A stretch of DNA of 64,000 nt. Source: Acetobacteraceae bacterium (GTDB taxonomy: Bacteria > Pseudomonadota > Alphaproteobacteria > Acetobacterales > Acetobacteraceae). The stretch lies in NCBI GenBank assembly GCA_027482245.1, contig JAIXWG010000066.1, positions 1 to 64,000 of the forward strand, read 5' to 3'. Every line of letters starts with the position of its first letter. Positions within the stretch are counted from its first letter, which is position 1. The position numbers and the translations under genes are program-made. The notes beneath the pieces were generated by a model, which searched no databases, was not told where the DNA came from, and was given only the letters and a program-made list of their open reading frames with translations. Below are positions 7,724-15,879 of the stretch, piece by piece.

Positions 7724-9151
7724 ATGACCACACCGACCGATCCCGCGCTGATGACCGCGGAGCAGCTTCTTTCGCTCTACGCCAGGCGTGCCCTGTCGCC
7801 GGTGGAGGCGCTGAAGGCGGTGACGGAGCGGATCGCCCGCTACAACCCCTGGGTCAACGCCTTCGCCGCCATGAATCCCCGCGCCCTGAAGGATGCCGGG
7901 GAGAGCGAGGCGCGCTGGGCCGTGGGCCGCCCGATGGGCATCCTGGATGGCGTGCCCTGCACGGTAAAGGACCTGCTGAACATCGCGGGCTTTCCGACGC
8001 GCCGTGGCAGCCTGGTGACGGACCCCGCACCGGCGACGGAGGACGCGCCGGCCGTGGTCGGGCTGAAGGCGGCGGGGGCCGTCATCATCGGCAAGACGAC
8101 GACGACGGAGTTCGGCTGGAAGACGCCGGGCGACTGCCCGCTGCACGGCATCACCCGCAACCCCTGGAACCCCCAGCGGACGCCGGGCGGCAGTTCCTCC
8201 GGCGCCGGCGCCGCGGGGGCGGCCTGCTTCGGCCCGCTGCATATCGGCACGGATGCCGGTGGATCGATCCGCATCCCCGCCGCCTATTGCGGCCTGGTCG
8301 GCGTGAAGCCGAGCTACGGGCGCATCCCGCAATGGCCGCATGGCGCCTTCTCCGCCGTCGCCTGCGCCGGGCCGATGACGCGGAGCGTGGGCGATGCCGC
8401 GCTGATGATGTCCGCCATGGCGCGCCACGACCTCCGCGACCCCGTCTGCCTGCCGGACGATCCGCGGGACTGGCGGGCGGGCATGGACCAGGGCGTGGCG
8501 GGGCTGCGCGTCGCTGTCGTGCGGCGCCTGGGCTTCGAGCCGCCGCTGGATGAGGAGGGGGAGGCCGCGCTGCAGGTGGCGGCCAAGCTGCTGGCGGAAC
8601 AGGGCGCGATCGTCGAGGAAGCGGATCCCCAGCTGCCCGACACCCGGGCCATCTTCTCCCGCGTCTGGGGCGTCGCCATCGCCCGCATCTGGACCGGCAC
8701 GGCCGAGGAGAAGCGCGGCCTGCTGGATGCGGGGATCGAGGAAGTGGCGCGGAAGATGGGTGACATGGGCGCGGCCGATTTCCTCGGCGCCGACATGCTC
8801 CGCGTGGAATGCGGGCACGCCATGGCGCGCTTCCACCAGCGCTACGACCTGATCCTGACGGCGGCGACGCCGACCGCGGCTCTGGACGCGGATGCACCGA
8901 CCATCCGCCCGGTGGAGGCGCTGTGGCGGGACTGGGCGCCCTGGACCTTCGCCTTCAACCTGACCCGCCAGCCCGCCATCGCCGTGCCGATCGGCCTGGA
9001 CGAGGCCGGCATGCCGCGCGGCGTGCAGGTGGCGGCCGCGCTCTACCGCGACGACCTCGCCTTCCGCGCGGCCCGCGCGCTGGAGACGGCGGCGAGCCTA
9101 CCCCTGGCCAACCCGCCGGATTCCGGGCAGATGCGCGCCAAGCTCAACTGA
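7724..9151 (+). CDS. Amidase-signature family amidase
   Basis: A 475-residue amidase of normal family length. The catalytic lysine is in CTVKDLLNIAG, the cis-serine loop is TPGGSSSGAGAAG, and the nucleophile lies in IGTDAGGSIRIPAAYCG. Hydrolyses a carboxamide to acid plus ammonia in the cytoplasm. It begins a plus-strand run of amidase, FAH-family protein, Bug protein and M20 peptidase that is probably one catabolic operon, transcribed divergently from the deacetylase/fusion/amidase/AtzH run. Start ATG at 7724 chosen at MTTPTDPALM, just ahead of the conserved helical N-terminus. Substrate unknown. Confidence 0.9.
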   Translation: MTTPTDPALMTAEQLLSLYARRALSPVEALKAVTERIARYNPWVNAFAAMNPRALKDAGESEARWAVGRPMGILDGVPCTVKDLLNIAGFPTRRGSLVTDPAPATEDAPAVVGLKAAGAVIIGKTTTTEFGWKTPGDCPLHGITRNPWNPQRTPGGSSSGAGAAGAACFGPLHIGTDAGGSIRIPAAYCGLVGVKPSYGRIPQWPHGAFSAVACAGPMTRSVGDAALMMSAMARHDLRDPVCLPDDPRDWRAGMDQGVAGLRVAVVRRLGFEPPLDEEGEAALQVAAKLLAEQGAIVEEADPQLPDTRAIFSRVWGVAIARIWTGTAEEKRGLLDAGIEEVARKMGDMGAADFLGADMLRVECGHAMARFHQRYDLILTAATPTAALDADAPTIRPVEALWRDWAPWTFAFNLTRQPAIAVPIGLDEAGMPRGVQVAAALYRDDLAFRAARALETAASLPLANPPDSGQMRAKLN

Positions 9152-9167
9152 CCGGGGGACCCGCGCG

Positions 9168-10037
9168 ATGCGGCTGGTGACGTTCAAGGATTCCAAGGGC
9201 ACGCGCGTCGGCGCGCTGGATGCGGCGGGTCAGGTGCTCGACATCACCGCCGTCGATGCGGGCCTGCCCAAGGACATGATCGGGCTGATCGCGGCGGGTG
9301 CCCTGGCGGCGGCGCAGGCCGCGGCGGCCAAGGTGCCGGTCGTGGCGGGTGCCAAGCTGCTCGCCCCCATCCCGCGCACGCCCAAGAACATCTTCTGCGT
9401 GGGCAAGAACTATCACGAACACGCGAAGGAATTCGCCGGATCGGGCTTCGATGGCGGCGCCAAGGATGTGGTGCCCCCGTTCCCCGTCGTCTTCAGCAAG
9501 CCGCACACCAGCATCATCGCGAATGGCGAGGCGATCCTGAGCGCGATGGACCCGACAGGGGGCCTCGACTACGAGGGCGAACTGGGCGTCGTCATCGGCA
9601 CGGGCGGGCGCGGGATTGCGAAGGCTGACGCGCTGAAGCACATCTTCGGCTACACCATCGTCAACGACGTGACCGCGCGGCACCTGCAGAAGCGCCACAG
9701 CCAGTGGATCCTGGGCAAGGGCCTCGACACCTTCGCGCCCATGGGCCCGGCCATCCTGACGGCGGATGAGTGCCCGGACCCGACGAAGCTGGTCCTGACC
9801 ACCTGGCTAAACGGGGAGCAGCGGCAGCACGCTCCTGTCTCCGACCTGATCTTCGACATCCCGACCCTGGTGGAGGCGATCAGCGCCGCCATCACGCTGG
9901 AGCCGGGCGATGTGATCGCGACCGGCACGCCCGCCGGCGTCGGCATCGGCTTCAACCCGCCGAAGTTCATGAAGGCGGGAGACGTGGTGCGGATCGAGGT
10001 GCCGGGCATCGGCATCCTGGAAAACCCCGTCGCCTGA
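9168..10037 (+). CDS. Fumarylacetoacetate hydrolase (FAH) family protein
   Basis: A 289-residue FAH-fold enzyme. The conserved VGKNYHEHAKEF, FSKPHTSII and LDYEGELGVVIG motifs are present; the acidic residues of the last bind the divalent metal. It continues with TIVNDVTARHLQ and GKGLDTFAPMGP. Members cleave C-C bonds or hydrate/isomerise ring-opened dioxo acids (fumarylpyruvate, 2-hydroxyhepta-diene-dioate). It starts 16 bases after the amidase stop behind a GGGGGA ribosome-binding site and is followed by a Bug gene, which suggests uptake and degradation of a carboxylated or amide substrate. Confidence 0.92.
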   Translation: MRLVTFKDSKGTRVGALDAAGQVLDITAVDAGLPKDMIGLIAAGALAAAQAAAAKVPVVAGAKLLAPIPRTPKNIFCVGKNYHEHAKEFAGSGFDGGAKDVVPPFPVVFSKPHTSIIANGEAILSAMDPTGGLDYEGELGVVIGTGGRGIAKADALKHIFGYTIVNDVTARHLQKRHSQWILGKGLDTFAPMGPAILTADECPDPTKLVLTTWLNGEQRQHAPVSDLIFDIPTLVEAISAAITLEPGDVIATGTPAGVGIGFNPPKFMKAGDVVRIEVPGIGILENPVA

Positions 10038-10045
10038 ATGACTCT

Positions 10046-10071
10046 CCCTCCCCCGCGCTGGCGGGGGAGGG
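10046..10071. repeat. G/C-tract hairpin between FAH and Bug genes
   Basis: The arms CCCTCCCCCGC and GCGGGGGAGGG are perfect 11-bp complements around GCTG. There is no T-run, so it is more likely a repeat-type hairpin or mRNA stabiliser than a classical terminator. A similar pyrimidine/purine hairpin occurs at 49641-49667. Confidence 0.6.
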
Positions 10072-10099
10072 GGCTGCGACACCACCGGGAGGAACAAGA

Positions 10100-11074
10100 A
10101 TGATGATCGACCGCCGCAGCCTGCTGGCCGCTTCCGCGCTCGTCCCCTTCGCCGCCCAGGCGCAAGGCACGGACTACCCGACCCGCCCCATCAACCTCAT
10201 CGTGCCCTTCCCCCCGGGCGGCCAGGCCGATCTCGCCGCCCGGCCCGTGGCCGCGGCACTGGAGAAGATCCTGCGGCAGCCGGTGGTGGTGCAGAACCGC
10301 GGGGGCGCGGCGGGCGCCATCGGCAACGGCTTCGTCGCCCGCAGCGCGCCGGATGGCTACACGCTGGTGATGGCCCTGTCGTCCCTGGCCGTGATCCCGG
10401 AGGCGGAGCGCCTGTTCAACCGCGCGCCGCCCTACACCGCCGATCAGTTCGCGCCTGTCGCGCTGGTGAATGCGGACCCGACCATGCTGGCCGTGCCGGC
10501 CTCCGCGCCCTGGCGCACGATGGAGGAGTTCATCGCCGCCGCGCGCGCCAATCCGGGCAACATCCCCTACGGTTCTTCCGGCACCTACGGCACGCTGCAT
10601 GTGGCGATGGAGATGCTGGCGGCCTCCGCCAATATCCGCCTGCTGCACGTGCCCTTCACCGGCGCGGGGCCGGCCATCACGGCGCTGCTCGGCGGCCAGA
10701 TCCAGGCGCTGGCCTCGGCACCCGGCACGCTGACGCAGCATGCGCGGGATGGCCGCATCCGCGTGCTGGGCTGCTGGGGGAGGGAGCGCGTCTCCGCCTT
10801 CCCCGATGTGCCGACCTTCTTCGAGAGGGGATTCGGCGACGTCGAGTTCTACATCTGGGCCGGCATGTTCGCTCCCGCCGCGACGCCGGCGGCGGTGATG
10901 CAGAAGCTGCGCGACGGGATGCGGGAGGCGGTGCAGGATCCGCAGCTGGTGCAGGCCTTTACCGCCGCCGGCGCGCCGGTGCGGTACATGGACGCGCCCG
11001 AATTCGCCGCCTTCTTCGCGGAGGACAGCGCGCGGCTCGTGCGCGCCGTGCAGCGTATCGGAAGGGTCGAGTAG
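10100..11074 (+). CDS. Bug/TctC-type substrate-binding protein
   Basis: A 324-residue periplasmic binding protein. A short signal peptide with a DRRSLL twin-arginine-like start ends at AQAQG. Bug signatures: LIVPFPPGGQADLAARPVA, VVVQNRGGAAGAIGNGF, APDGYTLVMA and IPYGSSGTYGTLHVAME. GGGAGG at 10087-10092 precedes tandem ATGs at 10100 and 10103. The position after the amidase and FAH genes and before the M20 peptidase suggests it supplies their substrate; no TctAB permease is encoded here, so either one elsewhere is shared or it is an orphan receptor. Confidence 0.92.
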   Translation: MMIDRRSLLAASALVPFAAQAQGTDYPTRPINLIVPFPPGGQADLAARPVAAALEKILRQPVVVQNRGGAAGAIGNGFVARSAPDGYTLVMALSSLAVIPEAERLFNRAPPYTADQFAPVALVNADPTMLAVPASAPWRTMEEFIAAARANPGNIPYGSSGTYGTLHVAMEMLAASANIRLLHVPFTGAGPAITALLGGQIQALASAPGTLTQHARDGRIRVLGCWGRERVSAFPDVPTFFERGFGDVEFYIWAGMFAPAATPAAVMQKLRDGMREAVQDPQLVQAFTAAGAPVRYMDAPEFAAFFAEDSARLVRAVQRIGRVE

Positions 11075-11131
11075 CTTCCGCTCCCCAGCGGGAGGCGCTT
11101 GAATGCGCCCCCCGCTGACGGAGAGCACCGC

Positions 11132-12304
11132 ATGTCGTCCGAGACCGAGATCCTCGCCTGGTTGTCGCAGCAGCAGGAGGCGATGGTCGCGACACTGCGG
11201 GAGATGGTCGATACCGATGGCGGCAGCTACGACAAGGAAGGCGTCGATCGCGTTGGCGCCCAGGTGCGCCGCTTCATGGAAGCGCAGGGCATTCCCACGG
11301 AAGTCCTGCCCCAGCAGAAGCACGGCGACTGCATCCGCGCCATCGTCGAAGGCGGTGACCTGACGCGCGGCGGCAATGCCCGCGAAAACATCGTGCTGAT
11401 GGGCCATCGCGACACCGTCTTCCCGAAGGGGGAGCCGGAGCGGCGGCCCTTCCGGATCGAGGGTGGCCGCGCCTATGGCCCCGGCGTCGCCGACATGAAG
11501 GCGGGCCTCGTCATGAACATGTTCGTCCTCGCCGCCTTCCGGAAGTTCGGCGGCGCGCCGGGCCCGCTGGTGGCGCTGTTCACGGGTGACGAGGAGATCG
11601 GCAGCCCCGAAGGCCGCCCGGTGATCGAGGCCGAGGCCCGGGCCGCGCGCGTGGTCTTCAACTCGGAACCCGGGCGCCCGACCGGCGGCATCGTCACGGG
11701 CCGCAAGGGCGGCGTCTTCTCCGTCTTCGACATCGAGGGCAAGGCCGCCCATTCCGGCGGCAACTTCGAGGCCGGCATCAGCGCCATCGGCGAACTCGCC
11801 GCCAAGATCACGGCGATCCATGCGCTGACGGACCTCAAGCGCGGCATCACGCTGAATGTCGGCCTGGTCAGCGGCGGGCAATCCGTCAACACCGTCGCGC
11901 CCTGGGCGCAGGGCCAGATCGACCTGCGCTACGTCGAGCCCGCCGACCGCGACGAGGTGATGGCGAAGATCGAGGCCATCATCGCGAAGAGCTTCGTCCC
12001 CGGCACGCGCGCGACGCTGACCATCAAGGGGGAGTTCCTGCCGCTGACGCAGTCGCCGGAGGCGAAGCGCCTGTTCGACCTGTACCGCGACGCGGCGCGG
12101 GAGACGGGCTTCGTGCCGGAAGGCGAGTTCAGCGGCGGCTGCGCCGATAGCGGCTTCACCGCGGCGATGGGCGCGCCGACGCTCTGCGCCGTCGGGCCCG
12201 TGGGAGGCCGGGCGCATACGCCGGAGGAGTACCTGGAGGTTGGCAGCCTGGTGCCGCGGGCCCAGGCCATGGCGCGGGCGATCCTCCGCCTCGGCCCGGG
12301 GTGA
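11132..12304 (+). CDS. M20 family metallopeptidase (CPG2/ArgE-like)
   Basis: A 390-residue cytoplasmic zinc hydrolase. Metal ligands are seen in order: MGHRDTVF (His, Asp), GVADMKAGL (bridging Asp), FTGDEEIGSP (Glu pair), FNSEPGRPTGG and the C-terminal GGRAHTPEEYLEV (His). The dimerisation domain lies around GKAAHSGGNFEAGI. The pattern fits glutamate-carboxypeptidase-like (CPG2) enzymes, which release an amino acid from an N-acyl conjugate. GGAGAG precedes the ATG at 11132. It closes the amidase-FAH-Bug operon, consistent with stepwise hydrolysis of an amide-linked compound. No signal peptide, unlike Pseudomonas CPG2. Confidence 0.92.
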   Translation: MSSETEILAWLSQQQEAMVATLREMVDTDGGSYDKEGVDRVGAQVRRFMEAQGIPTEVLPQQKHGDCIRAIVEGGDLTRGGNARENIVLMGHRDTVFPKGEPERRPFRIEGGRAYGPGVADMKAGLVMNMFVLAAFRKFGGAPGPLVALFTGDEEIGSPEGRPVIEAEARAARVVFNSEPGRPTGGIVTGRKGGVFSVFDIEGKAAHSGGNFEAGISAIGELAAKITAIHALTDLKRGITLNVGLVSGGQSVNTVAPWAQGQIDLRYVEPADRDEVMAKIEAIIAKSFVPGTRATLTIKGEFLPLTQSPEAKRLFDLYRDAARETGFVPEGEFSGGCADSGFTAAMGAPTLCAVGPVGGRAHTPEEYLEVGSLVPRAQAMARAILRLGPG

Positions 12305-12337
12305 GATACCGCCCGGCGGATGTTTCCACTGGACAGT

Positions 12338-12387
12338 TGTCAAGCGCGCTTGCCTTCCGCGTAAGGAATCGTAAAGTCAGCTTGACA
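12338..12387. promoter_or_regulatory. Inverted repeat with embedded 12-bp palindrome
   Basis: The palindrome CAAGCGCGCTTG (12341-12352) is perfect. In addition TGTCAAGC (12338-12345) is complementary to GCTTGACA (12380-12387). The stretch has lower GC than its surroundings and carries a TTGACA box (12382-12387). It lies upstream of a doubtful small gene; regulator binding is inference. Confidence 0.35.
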
Positions 12388-12397
12388 GCCGTGCAGG

Positions 12398-12655
12398 ATG
12401 GCGATCGTGGGCGCTTGGTGGGTGATGTTCGAAGGACGCGCCCCAGGGTGCGTCCTGGCGCCAGACGAGGATGAAGCCCTCTGCATCGCGGAGGAGGAGA
12501 CGGGTGCGCGGCCCCGGGCCGCGCAGCCGCTTCGCCAGCCCAGCTTCCCGCTGCTGAACTGCGCCGGCGCCATGCAGCGCGGCGGCATGATCGGTCGCTG
12601 CCTGGCAGGCCAGGCGGACCATTGCTCCCAGGATTGCGCCCTCCGTCATCGCTGA
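12398..12655 (+). CDS. Hypothetical small protein (85 aa), uncertain
   Basis: An 85-residue open frame in an otherwise sparse stretch. Its first half looks protein-like (WWVMFEGRAPGCVLAPDED, then EALCIAEEETGARP), while the C-terminal half is rich in Cys and Arg and less convincing. The ribosome-binding site is weak, and GTGs at 12407 and 12422 are alternative starts. I do not recognise a family. If it is not a gene, 12305-12727 is a 423-base intergenic region holding only the inverted repeat at 12338-12387. Confidence 0.4.
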   Translation: MAIVGAWWVMFEGRAPGCVLAPDEDEALCIAEEETGARPRAAQPLRQPSFPLLNCAGAMQRGGMIGRCLAGQADHCSQDCALRHR

Positions 12656-12727
12656 CGCCGCGCGTGGGGGGCACGCCGGGGGCGATCGTTCACACTCTGA
12701 TGCGGTGCGGGTGCTACGCGTGAGGGC

Positions 12728-12979
12728 ATGGCCATGAACCCTCGCCTGATGACTGCCGAAACCCGCCTGGCTGCGATGCGGGCCGCCGATGCCGCGCGCC
12801 GCGCCGCCGTGAAGGTCTGCGCCGAGGCGCCGATCGGCAGCCCCTCCTACAAGGCCGCGGCGCGCATCCTGGATGCGTTGTGCGACCTGGCGAAGGCGCT
12901 GTCGCAGGCAACCATCACGCCGTCCCCGCAGGCGCCCGCCGATGACGGCATCGGCACCCCCCGCCCCGGGATGCACTGA
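12728..12979 (+). CDS. Hypothetical small protein (83 aa)
   Basis: An 83-residue frame starting MAMNPRLMTAETRLAAMRAA. The middle (SPSYKAAARILDALCDLAKAL) would form amphipathic helices, and the C-terminus is a proline-rich tail. A GTGAGGGC stretch lies just upstream; the ATG at 12734 is an alternative start. No family recognised and no signal peptide. It lies close to the tRNA-Ser gene with no functional neighbour. Confidence 0.45.
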   Translation: MAMNPRLMTAETRLAAMRAADAARRAAVKVCAEAPIGSPSYKAAARILDALCDLAKALSQATITPSPQAPADDGIGTPRPGMH

Positions 12980-13208
12980 CGCCCACAGCCCGGCCGTGTG
13001 ACCACTTCGGGGCGTTTCGATCGCGCCAAGCGCTTGGGATGACGGTGGAGGCCCGGCAGCCGAAGCCGTGCAGGGCGACGCCATGACTGGCTGCCCCGCG
13101 GCGCCGGACCGCCAAGGCACCCTGCCGCCCGCCTCCTGCGCCGAACTGGTCGGCGTCGAAGCGGCACGGCTTGGTCGCCGCTGTCCATGCTCGATGGGGG
13201 AGGGATGC

Positions 13209-13298
13209 TGGCGGACAGGGTGGGATTCGAACCCACGAGACGCTTTCGCGCCTACACACTTTCCAGGCGTGCGCCTTCGACCGCTCGGCCACCTGTCC
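13209..13298 (-). tRNA. tRNA-Ser (anticodon GGA)
   Basis: Read on the minus strand, the 90-base gene begins GGACAGGTGGCCGAGCGG and ends with the matching CCTGTCC, discriminator G and an encoded CCA. The anticodon loop is CTGGAAA (anticodon GGA, decoding UCC/UCU). A long variable arm (GGCGCGAAAGCGTC) and the T-arm GTGGGTTCGAATCCCAC mark it as a class II serine tRNA. Confidence 0.97.
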
Positions 13299-13462
13299 TA
13301 CGCGGCCGCGTTCTAGCCAGCCCGGAGCGGGGCGGCAACCCCGGCGGCCGGGAAATGCGGCAACTCATTGACGACTGCGGGGGCGCATAGGACCGTTCGC
13401 CGCCACCCGACGGAACGCCCCGCCATGCCGCCACGCCTTGTCCCGCTTGAGCCAGCCCGCTG

Positions 13463-14545
13463 ATGGCCAGGCTCAGCTTCTCGGACTACCTCGACGCCGT
13501 GCCGAAGGTGGAACTTCATCTGCACATCGCCGGCGCCATACGGCCGGAGACGCTGGACGAGCTGGCGGTGCTGAACGAGTTGCGGCTGCCGAAGCCGGCC
13601 GCCGAGCTCTACCGGTTCGAGACCTTCTACGATTTCCTCGAGATCCTGCGCCTGGCGGCGCTCGCCATGGCGACGCCGCAGGATTTCGCCCGCGTCGCCT
13701 TCGAATGCATCGAGGACCTGCACCGCCACGGCACCACGCGGCACGCCGAGATCTTCTTCAACCCGCACTACGCGACGCCGACCGGCATCGGATACCCGGA
13801 ACTCGTCGATGGCCTGATCGAGGGCCTGGCGCGGGCGGAGCGGGCCTATGGCGTCTCCTCCCGCCTCATCGCCTGCATCGACCGCAGCGTCTGCCTGCCG
13901 TCGGAGGCGCTGCAGATGCTGGACTGGATGGCGCAGCACCCGCGGCCGGAGGTGGTGGGGATCGGGCTCGATGGGGCGGAGCGTGCCGGCCCGCCGCTGG
14001 TCTGGGTGGAGGCCTGGCGCCAGGCCGGCCGCGCCGGCTACCGCCGCACCGCCCATCTGTGCGAGGACAACCAGGCGCCGTTCGAGGCGCCGCCCACGCA
14101 TTTCACCCATTGCCGGGACGCGCTGGGCTGCGACCGGCTGGACCACGGCTACGGCATCCTGGCCGACCCGCTGGTGGTGGCGCGGGCGCGCGCGGAGCAG
14201 GTGCCCTTCACCATGGCCTGCTGGTCCGGCATGCCCTTCAACCGCGCGCCGCGCCGCCAGCGGATCAAGGCCATGCGCGATGCCGGGCTGAACCTGGTGC
14301 TCGGCACCGACGATCCCGCCATCTTCGGCACGACGATGGGCCATAGCTGGCGCACCGTCTTCGCCGACCTCGGCTGGGGCGTGGCGGAGGCGCGGGCGCT
14401 GTCGCTGGCGGGGGTGGAGGCGAGCTGGCTGCCGGCGGCGCGCAAGGCCGCGCTGCGGGCTGCCTTCACGGAGGCGCTCGATGCGCTGGAGCGGGACCTC
14501 GATCCCGAGGACCGCACGCTGGACCTCTCCGTCACCCGCTGCTGA
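13463..14545 (+). CDS. Adenosine deaminase-family protein (divergent)
   Basis: A 360-residue TIM-barrel hydrolase of the adenosine/AMP deaminase superfamily. The metal site starts with VELHLHIAG (His19, His21) and ends with LGTDDPAIFGT (Asp pair). Two usually fixed motifs are changed: HAGE is replaced by AHLCED, which keeps the glutamate, and the RIGHG segment reads RLDHGYG. The CPxSN loop is replaced by ACWSGMPFNR, so the substrate may not be adenosine; adenine and aminofutalosine deaminases are related options. It converges on a Bug gene, separated by a GC hairpin. Confidence 0.8.
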   Translation: MARLSFSDYLDAVPKVELHLHIAGAIRPETLDELAVLNELRLPKPAAELYRFETFYDFLEILRLAALAMATPQDFARVAFECIEDLHRHGTTRHAEIFFNPHYATPTGIGYPELVDGLIEGLARAERAYGVSSRLIACIDRSVCLPSEALQMLDWMAQHPRPEVVGIGLDGAERAGPPLVWVEAWRQAGRAGYRRTAHLCEDNQAPFEAPPTHFTHCRDALGCDRLDHGYGILADPLVVARARAEQVPFTMACWSGMPFNRAPRRQRIKAMRDAGLNLVLGTDDPAIFGTTMGHSWRTVFADLGWGVAEARALSLAGVEASWLPAARKAALRAAFTEALDALERDLDPEDRTLDLSVTRC

Positions 14546-14551
14546 AACAAG

Positions 14552-14580
14552 AAGGGGCGGCCCCCTCGGACCGCCCCCTT
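14552..14580. terminator. GC hairpin between convergent genes
   Basis: AAGGGGCGG (14552-14560) pairs with CCGCCCCCTT (14571-14580) with one bulged C. It lies between the convergent deaminase and Bug genes, so it may stop transcription in both directions, although neither side carries a strong T-run. Confidence 0.6.
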
Positions 14581-14655
14581 CGTGACGTCAACGCTGGCAC
14601 CGGCTGCGACGGGAGGCCGCCCCGCCTCGCAGCCGCTCCGCGGCAAGCCGACGAA

Positions 14656-15639
14656 TCAATCGGCGAACTGGCCGGCGGCCTGGATCAGGGGGCGCCACTT
14701 GGCGATGTCCGCCTGCCAGAAGGTGCGGTGGACTTCCGGCGTCGCACGCTCGATCGCGACGGGCGCGGTGCCGAGTTCGGCGAAGCGGCGGGCGATGGTC
14801 TCGTCGCGCAGCGCGTTGACCAGGGCGCGGTTCAGGCGATCCACGATCGGGCGCGGCGTGGTGCGCGGCGCGTAGAGGCCGTGCCAGACGCTGACGTCGA
14901 AGCCGGGCAGGCCCGCTTCCGCCGCCGTCGGCAGTTCGGGCAGGGAGGCGACGCGCGCCGGCGTGGTGACGGCATAGGCGCGGATGGTGTTGCCGCGGAT
15001 CTGTTCCGTCGTGCTCGTCGTCTGGTCGCACATCAGGTCCACCGTGCCGGCCACCAGGTCGTTCATGGCGGGGCCGGTGCCGCGATAGGGCACCGTCGTC
15101 ATCGGCGCGTTGATCGCATGCATGAAGAGCAGGCCGCAGAGGTGGCTGGCCGCGCCGATGCCGGCATTGGCGTAGTTCAGCTTCTCCCGGTCCCGCTGGA
15201 TCACCTGCACCAGTTCCTGCAGGTTGTTGGCGGGGAAGTTGCGGCGGGCGACGAGCGTCATCGGCACGTCGGTCACCAGGCCCAGAGTCTCGAACCCGTT
15301 GATCGCGTCATAGGGCACGCGGCGGTAGAGGGTCGGGATGGTGGCCATGCCGATGTGGTGCAGCAGGATCGTGTAGCCATCGGGCCGCGCCTGCGCGACG
15401 CGCTGCGCGCCGAGCGTGCCACCGGCGCCGCCGACATTCTCCACCACCACGGGCTGGCCGAGGTCATTGCCCATGGTCTGCGCGATCAGGCGGCCGACCG
15501 TGTCCGTCGGGCCGCCGGCCGCGAAGGGGATGATCATGGTGATGGGACGGGTGGGGTAGGGGGCCTGCGCCAGGGCGGGCGCGGACAGCATGGCTGCCGC
15601 CGCAAGCCCCATCAGGGCGCGCTTGCCGAAACCGATCAT
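14656..15639 (-). CDS. Bug/TctC-type substrate-binding protein
   Basis: A 327-residue periplasmic binding protein with a Sec-type signal peptide (MIGFGKRALMGL, cleavage after ALAQA). Signatures: MIIPFAAGGPTDTVGRLIA, VVVENVGGAGGTLGAQRV, RPDGYTILLHH and the pocket segment NYANAGIGAASHLCG. It is transcribed divergently from a second Bug gene at 15880, with a 240-base shared upstream region. No transporter membrane subunits nearby; ligand unknown. Confidence 0.92.
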   Translation of the reverse strand: MIGFGKRALMGLAAAAMLSAPALAQAPYPTRPITMIIPFAAGGPTDTVGRLIAQTMGNDLGQPVVVENVGGAGGTLGAQRVAQARPDGYTILLHHIGMATIPTLYRRVPYDAINGFETLGLVTDVPMTLVARRNFPANNLQELVQVIQRDREKLNYANAGIGAASHLCGLLFMHAINAPMTTVPYRGTGPAMNDLVAGTVDLMCDQTTSTTEQIRGNTIRAYAVTTPARVASLPELPTAAEAGLPGFDVSVWHGLYAPRTTPRPIVDRLNRALVNALRDETIARRFAELGTAPVAIERATPEVHRTFWQADIAKWRPLIQAAGQFAD

Positions 15640-15828
15640 TGCGGTGCGTCTCCTCGTGGTGAAAAGGCTGGTCCGAGGCCGAACAGGGCCGGACCCTTGA
15701 TGACCCGTCTATGTCATCCGTTTACAGGGCGCCAGTTCCGTTTTGCGGCACGGACGGCGCGCGAAGGCTGATGCAACCAGGGCGCGATGGCCACGGCGGT
15801 TTTTTTCGCGCGGCCTCTTGAACGCAAC

Positions 15829-15861
15829 TTTGTGGATGAAAAGTTACGCGAACTCCACAAA
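15829..15861. promoter_or_regulatory. Candidate operator in the divergent Bug-Bug intergenic region
   Basis: TTTGTGGA (15829-15836) and TCCACAAA (15854-15861) form a perfect 8-bp inverted repeat whose arm centres are 25 bases apart. It lies 19 bases upstream of the Bug start at 15880, within a locally AT-richer stretch between two divergent genes. The binding factor is unknown. Confidence 0.4.
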
Positions 15862-15879
15862 TAAACAGGGAAGCATCCA

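Noticed and set aside
9650-12343. A 2.7-kb minus-strand frame opposite FAH, Bug and M20 genes
   Set aside because: The plus-strand genes have clear families; the antisense translation is low-complexity and matches nothing.
13068-13390. Open frames running through tRNA-Ser and ending in peptides such as WDSNPRDAFAPTHFPGVRL
   Set aside because: These are the well-known spurious translations of the serine tRNA gene, not proteins.
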